Below, in pieces: positions 26,824 through 35,150 of a stretch of 55,313 nucleotides of DNA. Positions within the stretch are counted from its first letter, which is position 1. Each line of letters opens with the position of its first letter. The notes below the pieces were generated by a model, which made no database searches, was not told where the DNA came from, and saw only the letters and a list, made by a program, of their open reading frames with translations. The position numbers were made by a program, and so were the translations under genes. The stretch is from Oleiphilus sp. (GTDB taxonomy: Bacteria > Pseudomonadota > Gammaproteobacteria > Pseudomonadales > Oleiphilaceae): assembly GCA_006212045.1 (NCBI GenBank), contig PZPK01000010.1:1-55313 (forward strand). The letters run 5' to 3'.

Positions 26824-27489
26824 TCAGGCGCCTTTCTCATAGGCAAGACTATCGGCAACCCTATTGTCTGAAAATGCTTCCAGACGTTCCTGACACGCAC
26901 CGCACTTTCCACAGGCCTTTTCCCTACCCTTATAGCAGGTCCAGCTTTTGCCATAGTCCAGTCCCAATTCCAGCCCCCTGGCAAGGATACGGGTTTTGTT
27001 CCAGTCAAGGTAAGGTGCAACAACATCGATCACTTCGTAGTTGGCCACTTGTGAAACCGCCGCCATTCTTTCGACAAATTCAGGCCGACAATCCGGATAA
27101 ATCGCGTGATCACCGCCATGCGCTCCGAACCAAACCACAGAAGCCTTGACCGAAACGGCATAGGCAATCGCCAGAGATAACATGATCATGTTCCGATTGG
27201 GCACAACGGTCGACTTCATGCTTTCTTCTTCATAATGGCCATCCGGAATCTCAATGTCATCGGTAAGAGAAGAACCCATAAGAAGCTGATGGATCGCTGT
27301 GATATCCACAATTTTGTGTGGTATCGCCAGTTCATCACAGACTTTTTGGGCGTAATGCAGTTCTTTGGAATGCTTTTGCCCATAATTAAAGCTCAAAGCA
27401 TAAACTTGCTTTCCTTGCGATATGGCATCGTTGAGCAAAGTGAACGAATCCATTCCGCCAGAATAAATGACGACGATTTTCTCTGTCAT
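26824..27489 (-). CDS. queC: 7-cyano-7-deazaguanine synthase QueC
   Basis: Makes preQ0 for queuosine tRNA modification. 221 residues with the ATP pyrophosphatase loop [13 protein letters not shown] at the N-terminus, [16 protein letters not shown], and the zinc-binding cysteines [25 protein letters not shown] at the C-terminus. GAGGAA lies upstream of the ATG. It heads the minus-strand run ending in slmA. Upstream is a palindrome CTACGCGTAG (27508-27517); no preQ1 riboswitch was recognised. queD and queE are not in the window. Confidence 0.95.
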   Translation of the reverse strand: MTEKIVVIYSGGMDSFTLLNDAISQGKQVYALSFNYGQKHSKELHYAQKVCDELAIPHKIVDITAIHQLLMGSSLTDDIEIPDGHYEEESMKSTVVPNRNMIMLSLAIAYAVSVKASVVWFGAHGGDHAIYPDCRPEFVERMAAVSQVANYEVIDVVAPYLDWNKTRILARGLELGLDYGKSWTCYKGREKACGKCGACQERLEAFSDNRVADSLAYEKGA

Positions 27490-27697
27490 AGGGTTTCCTC
27501 ATGTACGCTACGCGTAGTTTAAACCTTCACCCATTAATAAGCAGCAACCGAATCAGTGTTGCTTGCCCTGGGCAGGCACTGCGTTCTCGTGCAGTATCTG
27601 ATTTCAACAGGTTTGTGAAACAGACAAATGGTCAATGCTTGTGTTCATTGATCCGTACCGATAACATGGCCGGCTTTTCAACCTTTCGGGCGTGATT

Positions 27698-28189
27698 ATG
27701 CCATCCGAACTTCCCAGCTTTATCGATTTTGAAGCCTCCAGCCTTGATCTGGTAGCAAGTTATCCGATCGAAGTAGGTATCTGTTTGGGTAATGGCGATG
27801 TCAAAAGCTGGCTGATAAAGCCACATGTCCTTTGGAAAGACTGGTCAGAGAGAGCCGCCCGCATCCATGGCATCGACCGGGACCAGCTGGAATCGGAAGG
27901 TCTGGAAGTGCACCAGGTAGCGCAAGAACTCAACGAAACGCTGACAGGTATCGTGTATTGTGATGCCTGGACATTCGATAGCTTTTGGCTCCACCGTCTG
28001 TATAAAGCGGCGCAAATGAAACCCGGCTTTCAACTGGACTCGATCGCCTCGCTACTGTCCGATGCACAGGTACGTTGCTGGCAGGATGTGCATAAAGCGG
28101 TCATCGACGAGATGCAGCTGACACGGCACCGTGCTGAAAACGATGCACGCATTCTCCATCAAACCTGGATTCGATTAAACGCGGAGTGA
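27698..28189 (+). CDS. DnaQ-like 3'-5' exonuclease (DEDDh)
   Basis: 163 residues forming little more than an exonuclease domain. FIDFEASSLDL near residue 8 supplies the DxE pair, YCDAWTFDSFWLHRLY near 88 the third acidic residue, and HRAENDARIL near 146 the HxxxxD of the DEDDh class. Relatives include DnaQ epsilon, RNase T and small stand-alone exonucleases; DNA or RNA specificity cannot be told. ATG 27698 is used; a GTG six bases upstream is possible, and no strong ribosome binding site is visible. It diverges from queC. Confidence 0.75.
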   Translation: MPSELPSFIDFEASSLDLVASYPIEVGICLGNGDVKSWLIKPHVLWKDWSERAARIHGIDRDQLESEGLEVHQVAQELNETLTGIVYCDAWTFDSFWLHRLYKAAQMKPGFQLDSIASLLSDAQVRCWQDVHKAVIDEMQLTRHRAENDARILHQTWIRLNAE

Positions 28190-28235
28190 TTCCCGAAAAT
28201 TGGTGAACCTTGCCACGCCCATTGAACAGAATTAA

Positions 28236-28244
28236 TGCTATGAT
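28236..28244 (+). promoter_or_regulatory. Putative extended -10 promoter of the lipoprotein gene
   Basis: TGC followed by TATGAT (28239-28244) matches an extended -10 element, which can work without a -35; none is evident. It lies 64 bases upstream of the lipoprotein ATG. Confidence 0.4.
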
Positions 28245-28307
28245 TCAGGCCGTCAAATCGAGTTCTGCTGAACTCCTCCGCCTCCGCACCCAGAGTTAAC
28301 CGGATAC

Positions 28308-29597
28308 ATGTTAAAACCTCGTTCTTCAAGACTATTGATCACCTTAATTTTTAGCCTGAGCCTTTACGGCTGTGACCCAGCCTTTGAGACCACCGCAGAC
28401 CTTTGCGCAAACGGCCAGAACAGCGGCGTTACGATTGGGCTAGATACCTCTTCGGGTGAGGAGTTCAAAGTGCTGGCTTCCGATGAAAGCGGCGCCTACC
28501 CCCTTTATTTGCAGGATATTCTGGATGCCGCGGAGCCAGATGCGAGCGAAACACTCACAGCAGAGGAACAGGCCGCATTGGATAGCATTAAAGCCATGGT
28601 GAATGGGCCAGCTGACAACGAGTTTAATCTGCAGTATGTCCAAAACTCCGGCGAAGTCATAGAAGCCAGCAACCCGCTCGACTTTCTGGAATTTCTGATG
28701 GCCACCAAGGATAAAAGCCTGAAAGTCGGTGCATTCGAAGATGCCAGAAAACAGATTCAACGTGGCATTGCTGCCGATGACGGATTCTGCGTCTACTCCA
28801 ACCCGAATATACGCTTCGTTGATGAAGATGGAAGCGATCTGCTGTTTGCAGAGCTGACGCTCTCTTACGATCCCTTTTCGAATATCGTCCAGCAATCATT
28901 TCTGATTTCAGAACTCAAAAGCGACCTGTCGAAATCGACATCACGACAGTCGGTGCCTTACTTCGGATTCTCACAGGCTTCTCCGGATGAGTACAACGAT
29001 GACGGTTACTACCCGGTCATTCTCAGGCAGGCGCTGATGAATAGCGCTGATGGTGAGCATAGCCTGCTGATTGACGACGGAAATGACAACGCGCTGGGGC
29101 AGATTGAAATCACAACCCAGAATACTTTTTGCACAGATGATGAAGACAATATCGTTGCCTGCGACCCTGCAGTCACTACCCGCACGCCTGCGAAACCACA
29201 ATGTGATGGGACCGTGACGGATGAAGATTACAGCGAGGATCAAAGGGATCAGGTTGAGGTACGCAGTCTTTCGCTTAGCGACTCGAACGATGATCTAAGA
29301 GATCTCAAACGAATTCGATTGGAAACAGACTACGAAGCGCAGGAAGTACGGATCTACGTTTCGAAATACAATGAGGCGATTCTGGACTCCGATGGGGTTA
29401 CGGAAATCCATGATCCGACTGACTGTGAGAAAAGAGCTGTCTTGGACGAGCTGGCTGATGCCAGCTCTGGCGGTGTGCGCTTGACCGTACTGGACGACCC
29501 AGGTTACGACATCATATACGACGATGACGGCAATGTAACCACCACCCCTATCATGACCTACACCGGCACCAACCTGCCCTCAAGAAGCGGAGAATAG
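28308..29597 (+). CDS. Predicted lipoprotein of unknown function
   Basis: 429 residues with a type II signal sequence: basic N-terminus (MLKPRSSR), hydrophobic LLITLIFSLSL and lipobox LYGC, so Cys22 would be lipidated. The residue after the cysteine is Asp (C-D-P), the classical inner-membrane retention signal in enterics. The mature part is strongly acidic, with Asp/Glu-rich stretches (DDGNDNALGQ, TDEDYSEDQRDQ) and several cysteines (TFCTDDEDNIVAC). No family is recognised. It stands alone between an exonuclease gene and a terminator hairpin. Confidence 0.7.
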   Translation: MLKPRSSRLLITLIFSLSLYGCDPAFETTADLCANGQNSGVTIGLDTSSGEEFKVLASDESGAYPLYLQDILDAAEPDASETLTAEEQAALDSIKAMVNGPADNEFNLQYVQNSGEVIEASNPLDFLEFLMATKDKSLKVGAFEDARKQIQRGIAADDGFCVYSNPNIRFVDEDGSDLLFAELTLSYDPFSNIVQQSFLISELKSDLSKSTSRQSVPYFGFSQASPDEYNDDGYYPVILRQALMNSADGEHSLLIDDGNDNALGQIEITTQNTFCTDDEDNIVACDPAVTTRTPAKPQCDGTVTDEDYSEDQRDQVEVRSLSLSDSNDDLRDLKRIRLETDYEAQEVRIYVSKYNEAILDSDGVTEIHDPTDCEKRAVLDELADASSGGVRLTVLDDPGYDIIYDDDGNVTTTPIMTYTGTNLPSRSGE

Positions 29598-29613
29598 GCC
29601 CCAGGCCGATTTG

Positions 29614-29648
29614 ATGGAAGGCATTCTAGCCTTCCATTTCCCTGTTTT
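29614..29648 (+). terminator. Terminator hairpin after the lipoprotein gene
   Basis: A perfect 9-bp stem, ATGGAAGGC and GCCTTCCAT (29614-29622, 29629-29637), with a 6-base loop is followed by TTCCCTGTTTT. It lies 17 bases after the lipoprotein stop and also contains the stop codon of the convergent 67-residue gene in its loop, so it may serve both strands. Confidence 0.6.
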
Positions 29649-29829
29649 CTCCCCCGTGTAAGTGTTGATCGATCATTTCGATCAGTTGCCAGTTACGCGC
29701 AACAGATTCGTTTAGCTGATTTAGCGCGATCAGGTCGGGGAAATCACTGTTCTTCAAAGTCCATATTTTTTCTTTAGCGGAGACGATCTCCTGCTCGAGT
29801 CGATGTTTGTGTGCTTCCAGTAAATTCAT
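29626..29829 (-). CDS. Small coiled-coil protein of unknown function
   Basis: 67 residues, MNLLEAHKHRLEQEIVSAKE at the start, mostly charged amphipathic helix with heptad-like spacing, no membrane segment and no cysteines. AGGA lies seven bases upstream of the ATG, and a TATACT -10 candidate (29885-29880) lies about 50 bases upstream, which supports a real gene. No family is recognised. Its last codons form part of the terminator hairpin shared with the convergent lipoprotein gene. The divergent gap upstream (29830-30101) shows nothing else convincing. Confidence 0.55.
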   Translation of the reverse strand: MNLLEAHKHRLEQEIVSAKEKIWTLKNSDFPDLIALNQLNESVARNWQLIEMIDQHLHGGENREMEG

Positions 29830-30101
29830 TGTCGTCCTGCCCCATGTACTGCGTCTTCAGACTAGATGGCCATCAAATCAGTATAGAAATTTCAGCAGGG
29901 TTCGCGACCGCCAACGCGCTTTTCTTGGTAAATATTGGTTACGAAATGTGCAGGTTTATGCATACCGCTAAATGGCTAGAGCTCCACTTTTCGGCCTTTG
30001 GATTTTAAAATGATTGACAGTTCAGCGAGTTAGCAGGACTACGAACGATTGGGCTTCTGCTATTCTTTAATGAAATTTGCTTATTTCTACGGTACCGGAA
30101 T

Positions 30102-30440
30102 ATGTCCAAACCCACCATTGCCCATGTCATCAGTGAGTTCGAATCGTTCAGCGAATTATTGGATGACGCCTACTGGGAAGCGTCTACCATCGCAGACAAA
30201 GATTTTATCTACGACATTATCGGCGTATTTTCCCAGGAAATGCAGGAGATCAACAAACTCAGTGTGCAGGACCATCATTATCCCTACGAATTCATCACCG
30301 AGGGTATCCGAAGAATCGCCCCGAAAGTCACGACGCTGAATGAACGCAAAGACGCATTAATCTCGCGCACGCAAACGCTTAGGGATATTGGTGAAGTACT
30401 CTCAAACGTACTGATTATCCTGGAGACCCAGGAGAATTAA
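30102..30440 (+). CDS. Hypothetical protein, mostly helical, 112 residues
   Basis: Acidic N-terminal half (ISEFESFSELLDDAYWEAS, DKDFIYDIIGVFSQEMQEI) and a basic, helical C-terminus (TLNERKDALISRTQTLRDIG), with no signal or membrane segment. Not recognised. The ribosome binding site is weak. A TTGACA at 30014 upstream lacks a matching -10. It ends 20 bases from the convergent cyoE stop. It is accepted as a gene because the reading frame fills the interval between flanking genes and the composition is protein-like. Confidence 0.5.
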   Translation: MSKPTIAHVISEFESFSELLDDAYWEASTIADKDFIYDIIGVFSQEMQEINKLSVQDHHYPYEFITEGIRRIAPKVTTLNERKDALISRTQTLRDIGEVLSNVLIILETQEN

Positions 30441-30460
30441 GCGTTCGACCAACGATGCCA

Positions 30461-31369
30461 TCAAATAGCCATCAGATATGGCTTGGCAAAATGATCCACC
30501 AGCAAGGCGACAAACAGGAGCATGAGATAGGTGATCGAGTATTTGAACGTTTTGATCGCCGCATGCTTAACATTCCCTGCCAACATACGAACCGACCACT
30601 GCACAAACCTGGCACCGAGTAACAAAGCCGAAATCAGATAGATCTCTGCGCTCATTCCGGTCAGATAGGGAAACACCGAAATCACTAACAAAATAAGGGT
30701 ATAAAGCAGTATGTGCAACTTGGTGTAGCTTTCACCATGAGTGACCGGCAGCATCGGAATTCCTACCGAGGCGTACTCCTCTTTTCGATGAATGGCCAGT
30801 GCCCAAAAGTGTGGCGGTGTCCAGGCAAAAATGATCAGCACCAACAACAGGGCATCACCTTCCACATGGCCAGTCACCGCGGTCCATCCCAGCAGGGGCG
30901 GAGCTGCACCCGCCAACCCGCCGATCACAATATTCTGCGGAGTCGCACGCTTCAGGTACATGGTATAAATCAGCGCATAGCCCACCAGAGACGCCAGCGT
31001 GAGCCAGGCCGTCAGGCTATTCACAAACAGGACAAGGAGAGCCATCCCTGCACTTCCCAGTACAAACGAAAAGATCAAAGCATTCATGCTGTCGACCTTT
31101 CCCTGAGCGACAGGGCGATTGCGCGTTCGCGCCATGACCAAATCAATACGCTTATCGACCACATGATTAATCACGGCAGCGGAAGCGGCCATCAGGCCGA
31201 TACCGAGATTCCCGATCACCAATACCTGCCAGGAGGGCAAGCTGTAGGAAGCCAGAAGCATGCCGATCAGGGATGTCAGTAACATCAGTGCAACCACATT
31301 GGGCTTGCACAATTCCAGATAGTCGCGCCAGTTGGCCTGCTCAGATAGCAGTAATGCGCCAGATTTCAT
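30461..31369 (-). CDS. cyoE: Protoheme IX farnesyltransferase (heme O synthase)
   Basis: Adds a farnesyl group to heme B, giving heme O for the oxidase. 302 residues with about nine membrane segments, the prenyl-diphosphate motif NHVVDKRIDLVMARTRNRP near residue 68, and YTMYLKRATPQNIVIGGLAGAAPPLLGW. It is the last gene of the oxidase cluster on this strand, 30 bases after ctaA, whose product converts heme O to heme A. In this context ctaB would be an equal name. Confidence 0.94.
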   Translation of the reverse strand: MKSGALLLSEQANWRDYLELCKPNVVALMLLTSLIGMLLASYSLPSWQVLVIGNLGIGLMAASAAVINHVVDKRIDLVMARTRNRPVAQGKVDSMNALIFSFVLGSAGMALLVLFVNSLTAWLTLASLVGYALIYTMYLKRATPQNIVIGGLAGAAPPLLGWTAVTGHVEGDALLLVLIIFAWTPPHFWALAIHRKEEYASVGIPMLPVTHGESYTKLHILLYTLILLVISVFPYLTGMSAEIYLISALLLGARFVQWSVRMLAGNVKHAAIKTFKYSITYLMLLFVALLVDHFAKPYLMAI

Positions 31370-31399
31370 AAAAGTGCCCTATCTTGTTCTTGTACGGGT

Positions 31400-32458
31400 T
31401 CAGTTTTGAGTGTGGATTTTGTCCGCTTCCGCAGAGCCACAGCGCGCTAATTGATAGTTCAGAAATACAACGCTGAGTAACAATAACGCGCCAACTGCAT
31501 TGTGCGCAACCGCTACTGACAAAGGTATTAACCAAATCACATTGCTGAGCCCCAACAGAATCTGAATTGCGAGAACTGCCAACATGATTGTCGTAGCCTG
31601 ACGCAGCTCGACAGCCGCACTGTTGCGGTAAAGCTGCCAGCCCATCCAGACCAGATAAGCCAGAACAATCAAGGCACCGACTCGGTGTGCGACCTGTATC
31701 GCGACACGCGCCTCGTTATGCAATAGCCCGCCGAGATAATTCGGCCCGATTGCCTGAAACAGATTGAACCCGGTTACGAAATCCATCTCCGGCCATAAAC
31801 TGCCCTGACAACCCGGTAATTCATCCCCACAGGCCAGCGCTGCATAGTTGGATGCCGTCCAGGCGCCCAGGAAAATCTGAATAGTTACCAACACCAGCGC
31901 GATCACCGCCAGTTTTTTGAGATACCCCAAACGCGGAACCGGAGGAGAAAGCGATGGACGGTGCTGGTAGTGAATGCGTAAAAACAACAAAAACAGCAGC
32001 GAGAGCGTAGCAAAACCACCCAGCAGATGCGCCGATACGATCTGGGGCCAAAGCTTCAGGGTCACTGTCCACATGCCAAACAGCGCCTGACAGATCACCA
32101 GTACCAGCAAACCCGTCACATGACCTTTTGGCATCACATATTCGGACTTCCGATTGGTTTTGGAGTAGGCAAACATGGTCAAGCCCAGGATGATCAGTCC
32201 CAGCGTACCCGCAAAGTACCTGTGGATCATTTCAGGCCAGCCTTTTTCAACTTCTACAGGCGCATGGGGAAATCTTGCCTCAGCGACCGCAATTTGCTGT
32301 TCACTTTGCGGAACAGTCAAAAAGCCGTAACAGCCAGGCCAATCCGGACAACCCAGTCCCGCGTCAACCAGCCTGGTCCAGGCACCCAGCATCACGACAC
32401 AGGAAGCAAACAGCGTTGCCAGTAAGGTAATTTTTGCAAGGGGAGACATTCTGCTCAT
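31400..32458 (-). CDS. ctaA: Heme A synthase
   Basis: Oxidises the C8 methyl of heme O to give heme A for the aa3-type oxidase. 352 residues with eight membrane segments; GAWTRLVDAGLGCPDWPGCYGF near residue 25 and histidines in MIHRYFAGTLGLI, SAHLLGGFATL, LLHNEARVAIQVAHRVGAL and AVAHNAVGALLLL are the expected heme ligands. It starts five bases after the upstream gene stop. An in-frame ATG three codons in is an alternative start. Confidence 0.93.
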   Translation of the reverse strand: MSRMSPLAKITLLATLFASCVVMLGAWTRLVDAGLGCPDWPGCYGFLTVPQSEQQIAVAEARFPHAPVEVEKGWPEMIHRYFAGTLGLIILGLTMFAYSKTNRKSEYVMPKGHVTGLLVLVICQALFGMWTVTLKLWPQIVSAHLLGGFATLSLLFLLFLRIHYQHRPSLSPPVPRLGYLKKLAVIALVLVTIQIFLGAWTASNYAALACGDELPGCQGSLWPEMDFVTGFNLFQAIGPNYLGGLLHNEARVAIQVAHRVGALIVLAYLVWMGWQLYRNSAAVELRQATTIMLAVLAIQILLGLSNVIWLIPLSVAVAHNAVGALLLLSVVFLNYQLARCGSAEADKIHTQN

Positions 32459-32463
32459 CAGAC

Positions 32464-33081
32464 TTACCCGATATTCGAGAGCTTGAGAAGTCTTTTCAAG
32501 TCACTAATCATGTCATAGCCGGTATGTTCCGCATCATAGCGCAACAACACGTTTCCTAATGGATCAACCAGCCAAATCACCCATGCATCAGCACTCACCT
32601 CACCATCTGACAACAAGGGGGCAACGCGCCCCTGCATGGAAGGATCAAGCACGGCCATTTTGAGTTTCGGATACTGTTTCAACAATGTTCCTTGCTGATC
32701 GGTAACACCGACCAGCATTCGGCCGACCCGCTCCAGTTCTCGCCCCATCGAAACATGAACCTGACGCATGGCATGCAACAGATCAAGACACTGTTCGCTG
32801 CATGCCCCATTCCCGGATAACATCAGAAACCACTTTTGCTCCTGAGCGATAATCGCGCTGGCGCTGTTCTCATACTTACCCAGCACACTAATCTCGGCCG
32901 GCGGCCATAAAAGATGGCCTTTGTTAGTGGTATTCCCCGGAATGGCAATGCCTCCGAAATACATCACAAACGCCGCAATGACGGGCACGGTCGCGACTGC
33001 AAAGATACCCAGTAGCTTTAACTGACTCTTTCTTCTTTGAGCTTGTTCCTGTTCTGTAGGCATTGCGTTCACACTACTCAT
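32464..33081 (-). CDS. Membrane-anchored thioredoxin-like protein of the oxidase cluster
   Basis: 205 residues: a basic, Gln-rich cytoplasmic N-terminus, one membrane segment (about 22-42), then a periplasmic domain. This contains KWFLMLSGNGACSEQCLDLL with Cys94 and Cys98 in a CxxxC spacing like the copper site of SCO proteins. The histidine and the proline after the second cysteine typical of SCO are not evident. Lying between SURF1 and ctaA, a role in copper delivery or thiol reduction for oxidase assembly is likely but unproven. ATG 33081 has only a GA-rich upstream tract; ATG 33063 is an alternative. Confidence 0.7.
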   Translation of the reverse strand: MSSVNAMPTEQEQAQRRKSQLKLLGIFAVATVPVIAAFVMYFGGIAIPGNTTNKGHLLWPPAEISVLGKYENSASAIIAQEQKWFLMLSGNGACSEQCLDLLHAMRQVHVSMGRELERVGRMLVGVTDQQGTLLKQYPKLKMAVLDPSMQGRVAPLLSDGEVSADAWVIWLVDPLGNVLLRYDAEHTGYDMISDLKRLLKLSNIG

Positions 33082-33138
33082 CTGTTTTCTCTTTCACATA
33101 ATTCATGCTGCCCGAAGCCTCGGGCACCATCGCCTTTC

Positions 33139-33885
33139 CTAACCGTCTCCGCCACGAGCGCGATAACGCAGACTATAAAGAAGCGTCAGAACCAACAGCG
33201 CCAGACTGAGCCCAAACCATTGCACGGCATAACCGAGGTGCTTTTCCGGGGACATCTCGCTGATGCGCCAATCCGGACGCAAGGCTCCTGTCACGCTTGT
33301 GGACTTTAGCCTGAACTCCCTGGTCAGCAGCTTTTCGTCCGCAACCAGGTTGGAAATAGCAGCCCAGTCCAAACCCTGAATCCGTTTCGGCCACTCAGCC
33401 TGGAGATGGTCGATATTGCTTTCGCCATACACCGGAATGGCACCGTCCGGTTTGTAAAAGAAACCTTCGATGCTCACGCTGCCTTCGGGTATGGCAATCT
33501 TTGGAAACTGGTTCCTTAACCTGGGGGCGGCAATCCAGCCGCGATTGACCAGCAATAGCCCGCCAGCACGGCTTTCAAACATATTCAGCACTTCATACCC
33601 CACCCGACCATCGCGGATACGATTATCGAGCAGGAACACCTCCGGCCGATAGCGGCCTTCCACCTTCAGAGGCTGAAAATTTTGCGGTACCTCTTTTTCA
33701 GCAACAGCGGCACCAGTGTAGTCAAACGAACGTGCCGATTGTGTCGCAAGACGCGCTTGCGTGGCCTGAATAGCCTGCTTCTGCGCTGCACGGTCCAATT
33801 GCCAGAAGCCAAGAGATACCGTCACAGGCAGCAGAATCGCACAAAACAGCCAAATACGTACCAGCCCTTTTCGTTCCGGATTCAT
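33139..33885 (-). CDS. SURF1 family cytochrome oxidase assembly protein
   Basis: 248 residues with two membrane segments at the ends (LFCAILLPVTVSLGFWQLDRA, VQWFGLSLALLVLTLLYSL) flanking a periplasmic domain. Family signatures are GFWQLDRA, VEGRYRPEVFLLDNRIRDGRVGYEVL, LLVNRGWI and the C-terminal HLGYAVQWF. SURF1 helps insert heme A into subunit I. ATG 33885 is preferred; a GTG two codons upstream is possible. It diverges from the small DUF2909 gene. Confidence 0.92.
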   Translation of the reverse strand: MNPERKGLVRIWLFCAILLPVTVSLGFWQLDRAAQKQAIQATQARLATQSARSFDYTGAAVAEKEVPQNFQPLKVEGRYRPEVFLLDNRIRDGRVGYEVLNMFESRAGGLLLVNRGWIAAPRLRNQFPKIAIPEGSVSIEGFFYKPDGAIPVYGESNIDHLQAEWPKRIQGLDWAAISNLVADEKLLTREFRLKSTSVTGALRPDWRISEMSPEKHLGYAVQWFGLSLALLVLTLLYSLRYRARGGDG

Positions 33886-33905
33886 CGCCACTGCCGGTAA
33901 AATTT

Positions 33906-33934
33906 TTGTTTAACTGACGGAAGATCGATACACT
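33906..33934 (+). promoter_or_regulatory. Putative promoter of the DUF2909 gene
   Basis: TTGTTT (33906-33911), 17 bases, TACACT (33929-33934). A second candidate -10 with perfect TATAAT is at 33946-33951 but lacks a good -35. Both precede the ATG at 33972. Confidence 0.4.
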
Positions 33935-33971
33935 GAAGATACATCTATAATTCACTTTCAGAGGCGCGATC

Positions 33972-34187
33972 ATGCTAAAAGCCATTTTGGGAATTCTGCT
34001 ACTGGGCGTAGTCATCAGCCTGTTCAGCGGCCTGTTCTTTCTGGTGAAAGATCAGGGTAAAACCAAGCGTGTCGCAAACTCTCTTGCCGTTCGGGTAACT
34101 CTGGCTGCGACAATCGTAATCGTGATTATTGTCGCATCATTAACCGGGAATCTGGACTTCAATCCGTCCCCGATTCCCGGCTTCTAA
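33972..34187 (+). CDS. DUF2909 family twin-transmembrane protein
   Basis: 71 residues with two membrane helices, LKAILGILLLGVVISLFSGLFFLV and VTLAATIVIVIIVASLTG, joined by a short basic loop. Proteins of this family occur in cytochrome oxidase clusters of gammaproteobacteria, often on the opposite strand as here; function unknown. GAGG lies upstream of the ATG. Its stop faces the end of ctaE across 18 bases. A structural or assembly factor of the oxidase is the plausible role (inference). Confidence 0.8.
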   Translation: MLKAILGILLLGVVISLFSGLFFLVKDQGKTKRVANSLAVRVTLAATIVIVIIVASLTGNLDFNPSPIPGF

Positions 34188-34205
34188 CCTCAAATATCGT
34201 TTGAC

Positions 34206-35096
34206 CTAGAGTATGTAAACGAGGAAAAACAGCCCCAACCAAACGACATCAACAAAGTGCCAGTACCAACTGGTCGCTTCAAAGGCAAAGTGATTATCTT
34301 TGTCAAAATGCCCTTTCTGTATCCGAAAGTACATAATGATCAACATAATGGTCCCGAGGGTCACATGAGCACCATGAAATCCGGTTAACAGGAAAAACGT
34401 CGTACCGTATATGCCTGACTGAAGCGTCAAATCCAGATCGCGGTAGGCTTCAACATATTCTTCACCTTGGAAAAACAGGAAGACCAGGCCGAGAGCGATG
34501 GTCGCCAACAACCAGATTTTCAATGCAGTGCGCTTGCCGTCTTTCAAGGCATGATGGGCAATGGTTACGGTCACACTTGAAGCAACCAGCAGGATGGTGT
34601 TCAACAGAGGCAAATGCCAGGGATCAATGAGCGCCTTGGGACCCGGGAACAGACTGGGGTCGGGATTTGTCATCAGAGGCCAGGTCGCTTCAAATTCGGG
34701 CCAGAGCAACTCGCCAGTGGACGCATTACTGCCCTCTCCGCCAAGCCAGGGCACAGCCAGAACCCGAACATAAAACAGCGCGCCGAAAAATGCCGCAAAA
34801 AACATCACTTCCGAGAAAATAAACCAACTCATTCCCCAACGGAAGGACCTGTCCATTTGCTCGCTGTACATACCGGCGCGACTTTCCTGAATGACATGGC
34901 CAAACCAGCCAAAAAGCATGTAAGCCATAATCAGCGAACCAGCCGAAAACATCAGCCATGACATGCCGGTGCTTTCCCCGGCTGAACTGGCATTCATCAC
35001 GCTTCCTGCGCCAACGAGGGTCAGGAACAGCCCGACAGTCGCAATAATGGGCCAGCGGCTTTGAGCCGGAACGTAATAGCTTGATTCAGCACTCAT
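34206..35096 (-). CDS. ctaE: Cytochrome c oxidase subunit III
   Basis: 296 residues, seven membrane segments. Signatures are RWGMSWFIFSEVMFFAAFFGALFYVR, LPLLNTILLVASSVTVTIAHH, QGEEYVEA and GFHGAHVTLGT, plus the C-terminal WYWHFVDVVWLGLFFLVYIL. It stabilises subunit I of the proton-pumping aa3 oxidase. AGGAG precedes the ATG. It follows ctaG by 54 bases in the minus-strand operon. Confidence 0.96.
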   Translation of the reverse strand: MSAESSYYVPAQSRWPIIATVGLFLTLVGAGSVMNASSAGESTGMSWLMFSAGSLIMAYMLFGWFGHVIQESRAGMYSEQMDRSFRWGMSWFIFSEVMFFAAFFGALFYVRVLAVPWLGGEGSNASTGELLWPEFEATWPLMTNPDPSLFPGPKALIDPWHLPLLNTILLVASSVTVTIAHHALKDGKRTALKIWLLATIALGLVFLFFQGEEYVEAYRDLDLTLQSGIYGTTFFLLTGFHGAHVTLGTIMLIIMYFRIQKGHFDKDNHFAFEATSWYWHFVDVVWLGLFFLVYIL

Positions 35097-35150
35097 AATA
35101 CACTCCTGTTGTTTCGGTCTCCTGTCAGAAGATCGCGATATTTTTATTCT

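Noticed and set aside
27490..27697. preQ1 riboswitch or small gene upstream of queC
   Set aside because: No preQ1 aptamer pattern could be recognised, and the short plus-strand frame 27501-27695 lacks a ribosome binding site and protein-like composition.
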